NCBI GenBank assembly: GCA_051867615.1
Contig: JBJDYU010000013.1
Coordinates: 13,218 to 77,217 of the forward strand
Length of the DNA: 64,000 nt
Direction of reading: 5' to 3'
Source: RGIG5472 sp051867615
Lineage (GTDB): Bacteria > Bacillota > Clostridia > Oscillospirales > Oscillospiraceae
Notes under the pieces: generated by a model
The model's database searches: none
Seen by the model: the letters and a program-made list of their open reading frames with translations, nothing else
What the model was told of the DNA's origin: nothing
In this document: one piece after another, positions 24,454-32,428 of the stretch
Layout of the letters: every line of letters starts with the position of its first letter
Position numbering within the stretch: the stretch's first letter is position 1
Translations under genes and position numbers: made by a program

Positions 24454-24509
24454 AGTATAGGGGAAATGTGTAAAATGCGAAACCCGTTTCATGTTAAATT
24501 TATGTTAAA
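24454..24509 (-). promoter_or_regulatory. Pho-box-like direct repeats and promoter of phoPR
   Basis: On the minus strand TTTAACATAAA and TTTAACATGAA start at 24509 and 24498 (11-bp step); a TATACT -10 starts at 24459, exactly 50 nt after the first repeat. This is the same geometry as at 21162-21217. The site is also upstream of the divergent second cotransporter. Confidence 0.72.
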
Positions 24510-24553
24510 ATCGGAGAAAAGTCAATTTCCGCCGTGAAAAAAACAAAGATATA

Positions 24554-24583
24554 TTTCCCCATTTTCTTTTTCTCTGCTATACT
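24554..24583 (+). promoter_or_regulatory. Probable promoter of Na/Pi cotransporter 2
   Basis: TATACT at 24578-24583 is a clear -10; the best -35 is a weak TTTCCC 18 nt upstream. An activator may be needed, and the Pho-box of phoPR lies 45-70 nt further upstream. Confidence 0.45.
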
Positions 24584-24668
24584 ATATTTGAAAAAATATG
24601 GGGTCGTATGCGCTGAACTGCGCCGCCCCGGCTGAAAAAGAACGAAAGAAGATGGGAGCGTGATCGGA

Positions 24669-26453
24669 ATGGGCCTTTCCAATGTCATCTCGCTGCTGGG
24701 CGGCGTGGCGCTGTTCCTTTTCGGCATGACGCTGATGGGCGATGGCCTGAAAAACGTGGCCGGCAGCAAGCTGGAGCTGGTGCTGTACAAGCTCACCAGC
24801 TCGCCCTGGAAGGGGCTGCTGCTGGGTACTGCCGTCACCGCTGTGATCCAGTCCTCCTCCGCCACGTCGGTGATGGTGGTGGGCTTCGTCAACTCCGGCA
24901 TGATGCAGTTCCGCCAGGCCATCGGCATCGTTCTGGGCGCGACGCTGGGCACCAGCGTCACGGGCTGGATCATCTGCCTGTCCGACCTGGGCGCCGGCGG
25001 CGGCTGGATCTCCCTGCTCTCCACCGCCACACTCACCGGCGTCATCGCCGTGGTGGGCATCATCCTGCGTATGTTCTGCAAGTCCCCGGTCAAGCACCAT
25101 GTGGGCGATATCCTCATGGGCTTCGCCGTCCTCATGTTCGGCATGAGCGCCATGAGCGGCTCCATGGCCCCGCTGAAGGAGAACGAGGAGTTCATCCGCA
25201 TCCTCACCTCCTTCTCCAATCCCCTGCTGGGCATTCTCGTGGGCGCGGCCTTCACCGCGGTGCTGCAGAGCGCCTCCGCCGCAGTCGGTATCGTGCAGGC
25301 TCTGGCGGGCACCGGGGCGCTGACCTTCTCCGCCGCCTTCCCCCTGCTCATGGGCATCGGCATCGGCGCGGCGGTGCCTGTGCTGCTCTCCGCTCTGGGC
25401 GCCAACATCAACGGCAAGCGCACCGCCTTTGTCTACCTCCTCATCGAGGTGCTGGGCGTGGTCGTGTTTGGGCCGGTGGTCTATGGCATCAACGCTGTCT
25501 TCCCCCTGCCCTTCATGGACATGGCCATGACCACCGCGGGCATCGCCGCCCTCAACAGCCTGTTCCGTCTCGCTACGCTTCTGGTCCTCGCGCCCTGCAT
25601 CGGCCTGATGGACAGGCTCAGCTGTCTCGTCATCAAGGACAAGCCAGAGGCCTCGCTGCCCGACATGGAGCGGCTGGAGGAGCGCTTCCTCCAGCATCCG
25701 GCGCTGGCCATCGAGCAGAGCCGCACCGTCATCAACTCCATGGCCCAGAAGGCGCAGGAAAACCTGTTTGAAGCCTTCGCCCTGCTGGAGAACTATAGCG
25801 ATGCGGGCTTCGCCCGGGTGGCGGAGCTGGAGGCCATCGTGGACCGCTATGAGGACAAGCTGGGCACCTACCTTGTGAGCATCTCCCAGCGGGAGCTGAG
25901 CAGCAAGCAGAACGAGGATATGTGCGAATTCCTCCACACCATCTCCGATTTTGAGCGCATCTCCGACCACGCGCTGAACATCGCGGAGACCGCCCGGGAG
26001 ATCCACCAGAAGAATCTCGTATTCTCAGACGCCGCCGCACGGGAGCTGTCCGTCATGCAGCGGGCGGTGTCGGAGATCGTCTCCATCTCCGTACAGGCCT
26101 TCCAGGACAAGGATCTTGACTGCGCCCGCCGGGTGGAGCCGCTGGAGGAGCTGATCGACAGCCTCTGCGACGAGATGAAGCTGCACCACATCGACCGGCT
26201 GCAGAAGGGCATCTGCACCCTGCATCAGGGCTTTGTGTTCAACGACCTGCTGACCAACTACGAGCGCGTGTCGGACCACTGCTCCAACATCGCCGTGGCC
26301 CTCATCGAGCTGGACTCCGACGCCTTCGACACCCACGAGTACCTCAAGAGCCTGCGGGAAATGCGGGACTCCGCTTTCGCCCGGTATTTTGAGGAGTACC
26401 GCCAGAAATACACCCTGGACTCCCCCGCTCCCGCCTCCAGCCGGGAAACGTGA
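24669..26453 (+). CDS. Na+/phosphate cotransporter family protein with PhoU-like domain (copy 2)
   Basis: A 594-residue paralogue of the protein at 19343, with the same architecture. The first repeat has TAVIQSSSATSVMVVGFVNSG; in the second the signature is degenerate (TAVLQSASAAVGIVQAL, QSASA instead of QSSSA). The C-terminal PhoU-like region has DFERISDHALNIAETA and YERVSDHCSNIA. ATG 24669 is preferred over the GTG at 24660 because GGGAG ends 10 nt before the ATG and only 1 nt before the GTG. Divergent from phoP. Confidence 0.92.
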   Translation: MGLSNVISLLGGVALFLFGMTLMGDGLKNVAGSKLELVLYKLTSSPWKGLLLGTAVTAVIQSSSATSVMVVGFVNSGMMQFRQAIGIVLGATLGTSVTGWIICLSDLGAGGGWISLLSTATLTGVIAVVGIILRMFCKSPVKHHVGDILMGFAVLMFGMSAMSGSMAPLKENEEFIRILTSFSNPLLGILVGAAFTAVLQSASAAVGIVQALAGTGALTFSAAFPLLMGIGIGAAVPVLLSALGANINGKRTAFVYLLIEVLGVVVFGPVVYGINAVFPLPFMDMAMTTAGIAALNSLFRLATLLVLAPCIGLMDRLSCLVIKDKPEASLPDMERLEERFLQHPALAIEQSRTVINSMAQKAQENLFEAFALLENYSDAGFARVAELEAIVDRYEDKLGTYLVSISQRELSSKQNEDMCEFLHTISDFERISDHALNIAETAREIHQKNLVFSDAAARELSVMQRAVSEIVSISVQAFQDKDLDCARRVEPLEELIDSLCDEMKLHHIDRLQKGICTLHQGFVFNDLLTNYERVSDHCSNIAVALIELDSDAFDTHEYLKSLREMRDSAFARYFEEYRQKYTLDSPAPASSRET

Positions 26454-26461
26454 TATGACGA

Positions 26462-26500
26462 AAAGCCGCCGGGACGCTGTGTGCGCCCCGGCGGTCTTTG
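26462..26500 (+). terminator. Terminator of Na/Pi cotransporter 2
   Basis: A GCCGCCGGG stem with CCCGGCGG, separated by ACGCTGTGTGCG, followed by TCTTTGTTTT. Confidence 0.65.
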
Positions 26501-26591
26501 TTTTCGATATTCGATAAAAGTACGTTTCTTTTTGTGCCTGCCGCACCCACTCCGGGAAGCAACCACACGCCGGACCGCCGACAGACCCCTC

Positions 26592-27236
26592 TCACTTCAG
26601 CAGGCAGCCCTCCACCGCCCGGCGGACACAGTTGAGGAAGCTGATGCGGCTGCGCTCCGTCTCCTCCTCCGTCCACTCCCGGTCCAGCAGCTCCTTGAGA
26701 TAGCCCATGAACAGATGGATCATCAGGGAGTTGAGATACCGCGCGTCCTCCCGGGTGATCCACCCATCCTCGGCGCAGCGGGAGATGAGCAGAAAGTCCC
26801 GGCGGTCAAAGCTGCCGTCGGTGAACACCGCCGCCAGCGCCGGCTCGATACACGCCAGATCCTCGGGAAAGATGGCGTAGTAGCTGCGGAAGATCTCCCC
26901 GATCTCCCGGCTGTGCCGCCCGAAAAAGAGCTTGTCGAACAGCTGCGGATGGGCAAAGGAGTGTCTGGAAAAGCAGTCCCACACCATGAGATAGGTCTGC
27001 AGCGTGTTTTCCGACTGCTCATAGCACTTCGCCACGTCCTCCAGATACCCCGTGAGGTAGCGCAGCGAGGCGTAGGTCACCAGCTCGTCCAGGTCCTCGA
27101 AGTAATGATAGATGTTGGCCGTGTTGCAGCCCATCTCCCGGCCGATCCGCCGGATGCTGACCGCCTCCACTCCCTCGGTGGAGATCAGGCGGTAGGTCTC
27201 CTCGATAAAGCGTTTTTGTGAAACATCCTCCCGCAC
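26592..27236 (-). CDS. TetR family transcriptional regulator
   Basis: A 214-residue one-component regulator. The N-terminal HTH is visible (AVSIRRIGREMGCNTANIYHYFEDLDELV) with a helical ligand domain after it. The start is a GTG at 27236 (VREDVSQKRFIEETYRL) with AAGGGGGGAG upstream; the ATG at 27260 lies within or ahead of that ribosome site. No co-transcribed target gene is adjacent, so its regulon is unknown. Confidence 0.88.
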   Translation of the reverse strand: MREDVSQKRFIEETYRLISTEGVEAVSIRRIGREMGCNTANIYHYFEDLDELVTYASLRYLTGYLEDVAKCYEQSENTLQTYLMVWDCFSRHSFAHPQLFDKLFFGRHSREIGEIFRSYYAIFPEDLACIEPALAAVFTDGSFDRRDFLLISRCAEDGWITREDARYLNSLMIHLFMGYLKELLDREWTEEETERSRISFLNCVRRAVEGCLLK

Positions 27237-27422
27237 GCGCTCTCCCCCCTTTCCACACAAGGATAATCGCGATTAGCTTTTCTGTCAAGCCGTCTTTCCC
27301 CGCTCTTTGGGCCGCTTTTGCAGAAAACGCCCTCCGCCCTTTTCAAATCGGAAATCCTGTGGTACAATGATATGTCAGAAAATAATCGTTCTTCCCCGTG
27401 GGACCGGAAAGGAGGGTTCGGG

Positions 27423-28529
27423 TTGAAAAAACGTCTCTGCGCCGCGGCTTTGCTGCTGTGCCTGCTGCTGACGCTTGGCAGCGCCACGCTGGAGGGCCAT
27501 GCCGCCACGGTCTATTTCACCGCCTCCAACGACACGCTGCTGGAGCTCTCCGACGAGACCATGCCCTTTTGGAGCGGCGGCCTGTTCTACGTCCCCGTCT
27601 CCGCCTTCTGCAGCGGCGGTCTGGGCGTCTCGGAGTCCTACAACGCCCCCAAAAAGACGCTGACGCTCCGCCGCTCCGGTTACCGGCTCATCTGCAACCT
27701 CTCCTCCGGCATGACGGTAGACAGCGACGGCATCATCTATGAGTTCACCGCGCTGGAGAAGGGCAGCGTTCTTTTCCTGCCCATCAACCAGGTCTGCCAT
27801 ATTTTTGGCTTCAGCTGCTCGATCCGCAGCGTCCCCAACGGCTATCTCGTGCGCATCCGCAACGAAAGCGCCGCCTTTTCCGACGAAGCCTTCATTGCCA
27901 ACGCCTCCGCCATGCTCGCCAGCCGCTACGCCAGCTATGAGGCCGCGAAAAAGCCCGCCGAGGAGGAGAAACCTCCCGCCCAGGCGGCGGAGGAGGACGG
28001 AGTGCTGTACCTGGGCTTCACGGTGCGCTCCGCCGAAACGGCGGAGAAATGGCTGGAGGTATGCAGCGGCACGGAGCATCACGCCACTTTCTTCCTGGCG
28101 GAGGACTTCCTTGCCCATGAAGACGCGGAAGCGGCGGCGGGCATTGTCCGCCGCATTCTGGCGGAGGGGCACAACCTGGGCCTCGCCAGCGCCGGATCGG
28201 GCGCCGCGGCGGCACTGGCGGAGCTGCAAAGCGGCAACGAAGCGCTGGCGGCAATGGCCTGCGTGAAGACCCGGCTGGCCGCCTTCGCCAAGAGCGTCTC
28301 GGCGGAGGCCGCGGCCGGGGAGGGCTACTGTGCCGTGGGCTTCGACCTCTCCTGCGCGGGAGAAACGGAGCTGTCCGCCGCCGACATTTCCCGCCTGCTG
28401 AACGCCGCCGGCTCCGACGCGCGGCTCGATCTGGGGGATTCCCTCAGCGCCGCCTCCCTGCGACTCCTGCTCAGCCGTGCCGAAGCGCGCGGCTACACGG
28501 GCCAGTGCTTCCGGGAGACCGCGTATTGA
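27423..28529 (+). CDS. Exported protein with stalk-like domain and degenerate polysaccharide deacetylase-like domain
   Basis: A 368-residue exported protein. The start is a TTG at 27423 with GGAGGG 6 nt upstream; it yields the signal peptide MKKRLCAAALLLCLLLTLGS. Residues about 30-150 resemble the copper amine oxidase N-terminal (stalk) fold. From about residue 200, YLGFTVRSAETAEKWLEV, HHATFFLAEDFL and IVRRILAEGHNLGL follow the NodB deacetylase pattern, but the metal aspartates of the TFDDG motif and the histidine pair are missing. It is therefore probably a non-catalytic, sugar- or wall-binding homologue. A two-component system follows 91 nt later. Confidence 0.75.
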   Translation: MKKRLCAAALLLCLLLTLGSATLEGHAATVYFTASNDTLLELSDETMPFWSGGLFYVPVSAFCSGGLGVSESYNAPKKTLTLRRSGYRLICNLSSGMTVDSDGIIYEFTALEKGSVLFLPINQVCHIFGFSCSIRSVPNGYLVRIRNESAAFSDEAFIANASAMLASRYASYEAAKKPAEEEKPPAQAAEEDGVLYLGFTVRSAETAEKWLEVCSGTEHHATFFLAEDFLAHEDAEAAAGIVRRILAEGHNLGLASAGSGAAAALAELQSGNEALAAMACVKTRLAAFAKSVSAEAAAGEGYCAVGFDLSCAGETELSAADISRLLNAAGSDARLDLGDSLSAASLRLLLSRAEARGYTGQCFRETAY

Positions 28530-28620
28530 CCGTCTGTACCGTCTCTCCGCGCTTCTGTCGCGGGGAGGCGTCCCTGTAACCATCCACATAAAAACAGAAC
28601 GAAACGGGAGTATGAAAAGT

Positions 28621-29322
28621 ATGGCAAGAGACATTCTGGTCGTGGAAGACGACCCCAATATCGTGGAGCTGATCCGTATGTATCTGGACAAGGAGGGCTT
28701 CGGCGTCCGCATCGCCATGGACGGCGGCAAGGCGGTGGAGGAATTCCAGAAAAAAGAGCCGGACCTGATGCTGCTGGATATCATGCTGCCGGTGATGGAC
28801 GGCTGGGGCGTCTGCGCCAAGGTGCGGGAGACCTCCCGGGTGCCCATCATCATGCTGACGGCGAAAAGCGAGGTCTTCGACCGCATCCACGGACTGGAGA
28901 TGGGGGCGGACGATTATCTCGTCAAGCCCTTTGAGATGAAGGAGCTTATCGCCCGCATCAACGCAGTGCTGCGCCGCACGGAGATCCCGGAGGACACGCG
29001 CAAGCGTCTGGTCTTCGACAAGCTCGTTATCGACCTGGACTCCTACGAGCTGGTGGTGGACGGCAAAAAGATCGACACACCCCCCAAGGAGCTGGAGCTG
29101 CTGTACCATCTGGCCGCCACGCCCAACCGGGTCTACACCCGCAACCAGCTGCTGGACGAGGTCTGGGGCTTCGATTACTTCGGCGACTCCCGCACGGTGG
29201 ACGTCCACATCAAGCGCCTGCGGGAAAAGGTGGAAAACGTGTCCGACCAGTGGGCGCTGCGCACGGTGTGGGGCGTGGGCTATAAGTTCGAGCTGCTGGG
29301 CGGCTCTCAAAGCGCCAAATGA
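28621..29322 (+). CDS. OmpR-family response regulator (CssR-like context)
   Basis: A 233-residue regulator with receiver pocket VVEDDP, phosphoacceptor D53 (LMLLDIMLPVMDG), the KPF lysine, and a winged helix ending TVDVHIKRLREKVENV and VWGVGYKFE. ATG 28621 is chosen because GGGAG ends 10 nt before it; another ATG at 28612 is only 1 nt after the ribosome site. It overlaps the kinase by 4 nt; kinase and HtrA follow, as in CssRS-HtrA secretion stress systems (inference from context). Confidence 0.92.
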   Translation: MARDILVVEDDPNIVELIRMYLDKEGFGVRIAMDGGKAVEEFQKKEPDLMLLDIMLPVMDGWGVCAKVRETSRVPIIMLTAKSEVFDRIHGLEMGADDYLVKPFEMKELIARINAVLRRTEIPEDTRKRLVFDKLVIDLDSYELVVDGKKIDTPPKELELLYHLAATPNRVYTRNQLLDEVWGFDYFGDSRTVDVHIKRLREKVENVSDQWALRTVWGVGYKFELLGGSQSAK

Positions 29323-30785
29323 ACATGAAAAAGAACGCACAGAAGCCCTCCGCGGAGCGCCCCCCTTTCCGGAGCCTGTACTGGCGGCAGCTGGCCCTGA
29401 CGCTGGGCATGGTGCTGCTGACACTGGTGCTGCTGGGTCTGGGCTTCTTCGCCATGAGCTATAACTATGTCCGCTCCGCCACCGCGGACACCATGCGGAA
29501 AAACGCGGAGGTGGTGGCGCAGATCGCCTCCAACTACATCCAGGACGGCCGGATCTCCCAGAATCAGGATTTCCATATGCTGGCCAGCTTCGCCAGCTCC
29601 GCCGCCGACAACGACTTTCTCATCTGCGCCGTGGACGGCACGGCCCTGCTCACCACAGACGACTCTCAGGCGGGCAAGAGCTTCTGCCTGCCCGACGAGA
29701 TACTGCAGAGCGTGCTGCGGGAGGGCGAATACAGCGGCACCGGCACTCTCAGCGGCGTCTATGAGGTCAAGCAGTTCGTGGTGGCCCTGCCCATCCTCTC
29801 GCCCGAGGGGGACACCGTCACCGGCATCGCCGTGGCGCTGACGGACGCCTCCTCCCTCACCTCGCTCTGGCGGGCAGCGCTGGCGCTGTTCTGGCTCGCC
29901 GGCGTGACCGTTCTGGTCATCGCCTTCCTCGCCACCTCCTACACCACCATGCAGCAGGTGCAGCCCATCCACGCCATGGTGCAGGCCACCCGCCGCTACG
30001 CCGGCGGCAATTTCGACACCCGGATGTACGACTACGGCCGCACCGACGAGATCGGCGAGCTGGCCGCCTCCTTCAACGCCATGGCGGACACGCTGCAGCA
30101 GACGGAGCAGCAGCGGCGGGAATTCATCGCCAATATCTCCCATGAGCTGAAGACCCCCATGACCACCATCGCGGGCTACACCGACGGCATTCTGGACGGC
30201 ACCATCCCGCCGGAGAAGCAGGAGCATTACCTGCGCATCATCTCCGACGAGAGCCGCCGCCTCTCCCGTCTGGTGCGGCGGATGCTGGAGGTGTCGCAGC
30301 TGCAGTCTCTGGATCTGGCCCACGAGAAAAAGCAGTTCGACGTGTGCGAAAGTATGCGCCGCGCCATCATCTCCATGGAGCATAAGATCCGCCAGAGGGG
30401 ACTGGACGTGGACGTGCAGATGCCCGACGAGCCTACGCTGGTGCTGGGAGACACCGACCTCATCACGCAGGTCATCTATAATCTGCTGGAGAACGCCGCC
30501 AAGTTCGCCACGCCCGCCTCCACGCTCTGTCTCGGCATCAGCGAGCAGAACGACAAGGCCCTCGTTTTCGTGCGCAACCACGGCGACACCATCCCGGCGG
30601 AGGAGATCCCCCACCTGTTCGAGCGCTTCCACAAGAGCGACAAATCCCGCAGCGAGGACAAGGACGGCGTGGGACTGGGCCTGTATGTGGTCAAGACGAT
30701 TTTGGAGCAGCACGGGGAGAAGATCGTGGTCACCAGCGAAAACGGCCTGACCACCTTCACCTTCACGCTGCAGCTTGCCAAGTAA
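29319..30785 (+). CDS. Sensor histidine kinase (CssS-like context)
   Basis: A 488-residue membrane kinase. Membrane segments at about residues 25-46 and 187-206 enclose an extracellular sensor of about 140 residues. HAMP is at about 207-260, the H box ANISHELKTPMTTIAGY with H275 follows, then an ATPase domain with NLLENAAKFA and DGVGLGLYVVKTIL. It overlaps the regulator by 4 nt and is followed by the HtrA gene 10 nt later, so it is likely to sense misfolded exported protein or envelope stress. Confidence 0.92.
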   Translation: MNMKKNAQKPSAERPPFRSLYWRQLALTLGMVLLTLVLLGLGFFAMSYNYVRSATADTMRKNAEVVAQIASNYIQDGRISQNQDFHMLASFASSAADNDFLICAVDGTALLTTDDSQAGKSFCLPDEILQSVLREGEYSGTGTLSGVYEVKQFVVALPILSPEGDTVTGIAVALTDASSLTSLWRAALALFWLAGVTVLVIAFLATSYTTMQQVQPIHAMVQATRRYAGGNFDTRMYDYGRTDEIGELAASFNAMADTLQQTEQQRREFIANISHELKTPMTTIAGYTDGILDGTIPPEKQEHYLRIISDESRRLSRLVRRMLEVSQLQSLDLAHEKKQFDVCESMRRAIISMEHKIRQRGLDVDVQMPDEPTLVLGDTDLITQVIYNLLENAAKFATPASTLCLGISEQNDKALVFVRNHGDTIPAEEIPHLFERFHKSDKSRSEDKDGVGLGLYVVKTILEQHGEKIVVTSENGLTTFTFTLQLAK

Positions 30786-30795
30786 AGGAGAGAGC

Positions 30796-32040
30796 ATGAA
30801 CCTATTGGAAAACGACCCCCGGGAAGTGACGCTCTGCTACGGCGGAGCGCAGGAGGTGGTGGAGATCTACCGGCAGGAAACACCCCTGCCTGAGCCTCCC
30901 GGCCGTCCGAAAGCGGAGACGGCGCCGCAGCACCGCAGACGCCGCAAACGGGGACTTATCATCTTTCTCGCCCTGATGGCGCTGCTGGCCGTCGTGGTGG
31001 CGGTCAGCTGGAGCCTTGCGCCCCGGCAGGAAAGCAGCTCCCACGGCGCGGAGATCGCGGAGGAGAGCGGCGAGCCCTGCACCATCCCCCTGTACGAGGG
31101 GGATGAGACGGCGGAGATGACCCTCGCGGCCCCGGAGGGGCCCACCCTCTCCGCTCAGGAGATCTACCAGCGCGTCAACCCCGCCGTGGTGACGGTCATC
31201 GGGCAGCTGGAGGGCAAGCAGAGCGTCGGCACCGGCGTCATCTTCTCGGAAAACGGCTTTATTCTCACCAACGCCCACGTCATCGAGGGCTGCTCCGCCT
31301 GCTTTGTGGTACTGGCGGAGGGTGGCTATCCCTTCGAGGCCACGCTGGTGGGCTATGACAGCGGCGAGGACTTAGCAGTGCTGAAGATCGAGGGGGACGG
31401 CGTATCCTTCCCCACGGTGTGCTTCGGCGACTCTGACGCCCTCTGGGTGGGCGAGCCGGTGTACGCCATCGGCAACCCTCTGGGCGTGGACCTGCGGGGC
31501 ACCTTCACCAGCGGCATGGTCTCCGGCCTGAGCCGGGAGATCAGCGTGGACGGCGTAACGCTGTGCCTGCTGCAGACCGACGCGGCGCTGAACAACGGCA
31601 ACTCCGGCGGCCCCCTCATCAACGAGCGGGGCCAGGTCATCGGCATCAACACGGCGAAGATGCAGTCCGCCTACTCCAATGTGGAGGGCATCGGCTTCGC
31701 CATCCCCACCGCCGACGCGCAGAAGAAGGTCAACGACCTCATCCGCTACGGCGAGGTCCAGCCCTCCCCCGTGGTGGGCATCACCGTGGCGCCCCTGGCG
31801 GAGTGGACGGCGGACGGCCACGGCGGACTGGAGGTCTGGGAGGTCACGCCCGGCGGAGGCGGAGACCTGGCGGGCATTCAGGTGGGCGACGTGGTCATCC
31901 GGGCCGACGGCCAGCAGCTGATGGAAAACGACGACCTGATCGCCATCCGCGACACACATCAGGTGGGCGACACGCTGACGCTGGATATCTGCCGGGGTGG
32001 CGAGCACTTCACCGCCGAGGTCGTCCTGCAGGAGGGCTGA
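30796..32040 (+). CDS. HtrA/DegP-type membrane-anchored serine protease
   Basis: A 414-residue S1C protease. A cytoplasmic N-terminus of about 55 residues is followed by one membrane anchor (RGLIIFLALMALLAVVVAVS). The trypsin-like domain has the triad H161 (TNAHVIEG), D192 (GEDLAVLKI) and S270 (GNSGGPL). One PDZ domain fills the C-terminal 95 residues (SPVVGITVAPLA ... GIQVGDVVIRADGQ). It degrades or refolds exported proteins at the outer face of the membrane. The start follows AAAGGAG. Its TGA stop shares its last base with the left end of the structured repeat. Confidence 0.95.
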   Translation: MNLLENDPREVTLCYGGAQEVVEIYRQETPLPEPPGRPKAETAPQHRRRRKRGLIIFLALMALLAVVVAVSWSLAPRQESSSHGAEIAEESGEPCTIPLYEGDETAEMTLAAPEGPTLSAQEIYQRVNPAVVTVIGQLEGKQSVGTGVIFSENGFILTNAHVIEGCSACFVVLAEGGYPFEATLVGYDSGEDLAVLKIEGDGVSFPTVCFGDSDALWVGEPVYAIGNPLGVDLRGTFTSGMVSGLSREISVDGVTLCLLQTDAALNNGNSGGPLINERGQVIGINTAKMQSAYSNVEGIGFAIPTADAQKKVNDLIRYGEVQPSPVVGITVAPLAEWTADGHGGLEVWEVTPGGGGDLAGIQVGDVVIRADGQQLMENDDLIAIRDTHQVGDTLTLDICRGGEHFTAEVVLQEG

Positions 32041-32381
32041 TACTGATATTTGATGAAATTTTCATCAAATATCCCGCGTGCTGCGCGCGCTCGCATCGTG
32101 CATTCGCACGCTGCGCCGTCTGCTGTGCATAGATATCCGTAGGGCGGCAAAGCCGTCAACGGCTATCGCATCATAAAAATTTGTACTAGAAAATCTTAGT
32201 GGCTTTGCCACTTAGATTTTCTGCATACAGAACGACTAAGCGGCAGAGCCGCTAAGTCGTTCTTGTAACGGGCTTCGCCCTCAGGGAGGAACCAGTGGTA
32301 CACTGGTGACGGAAGTGCAGCCCGCGCCGCAGCGCGGGACTGTATAAAAATCTTTTAAAGGTTTTTATCAAATTTTAGTAT
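32040..32381 (+). repeat. Structured intergenic repeat, family A, expanded 342-bp copy (copy 1)
   Basis: It begins ATACTGATATTTGAT and ends ATCAAATTTTAGTAT, imperfect terminal inverted repeats (13 of 15). It has the same outer architecture as the copies at 21222 and 46255: a 13-bp hairpin (32045-32071), GCGTGC hairpin, GGGC-TTC-GCCC, and AAAGGTTTTTAT near the end. About 190 bp of extra hairpins are inserted, including AGAAAATCT/AGATTTTCT arms and AGAACGACT/AGTCGTTCT arms. There is no coding potential. It fills the 388-nt gap between the protease and acyltransferase genes. Confidence 0.8.
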
Positions 32382-32428
32382 GATACTTCCCTCCCCGGCG
32401 AAACACACCGAAGAAGGAGACTGCCGCC

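Noticed and set aside
32040..32381. A CRISPR array or tRNA cluster in the hairpin-rich gap after htrA
   Set aside because: The hairpins differ in sequence, are not regularly spaced, and no cloverleaf or cas gene is present; the ends match two other intergenic repeats instead.
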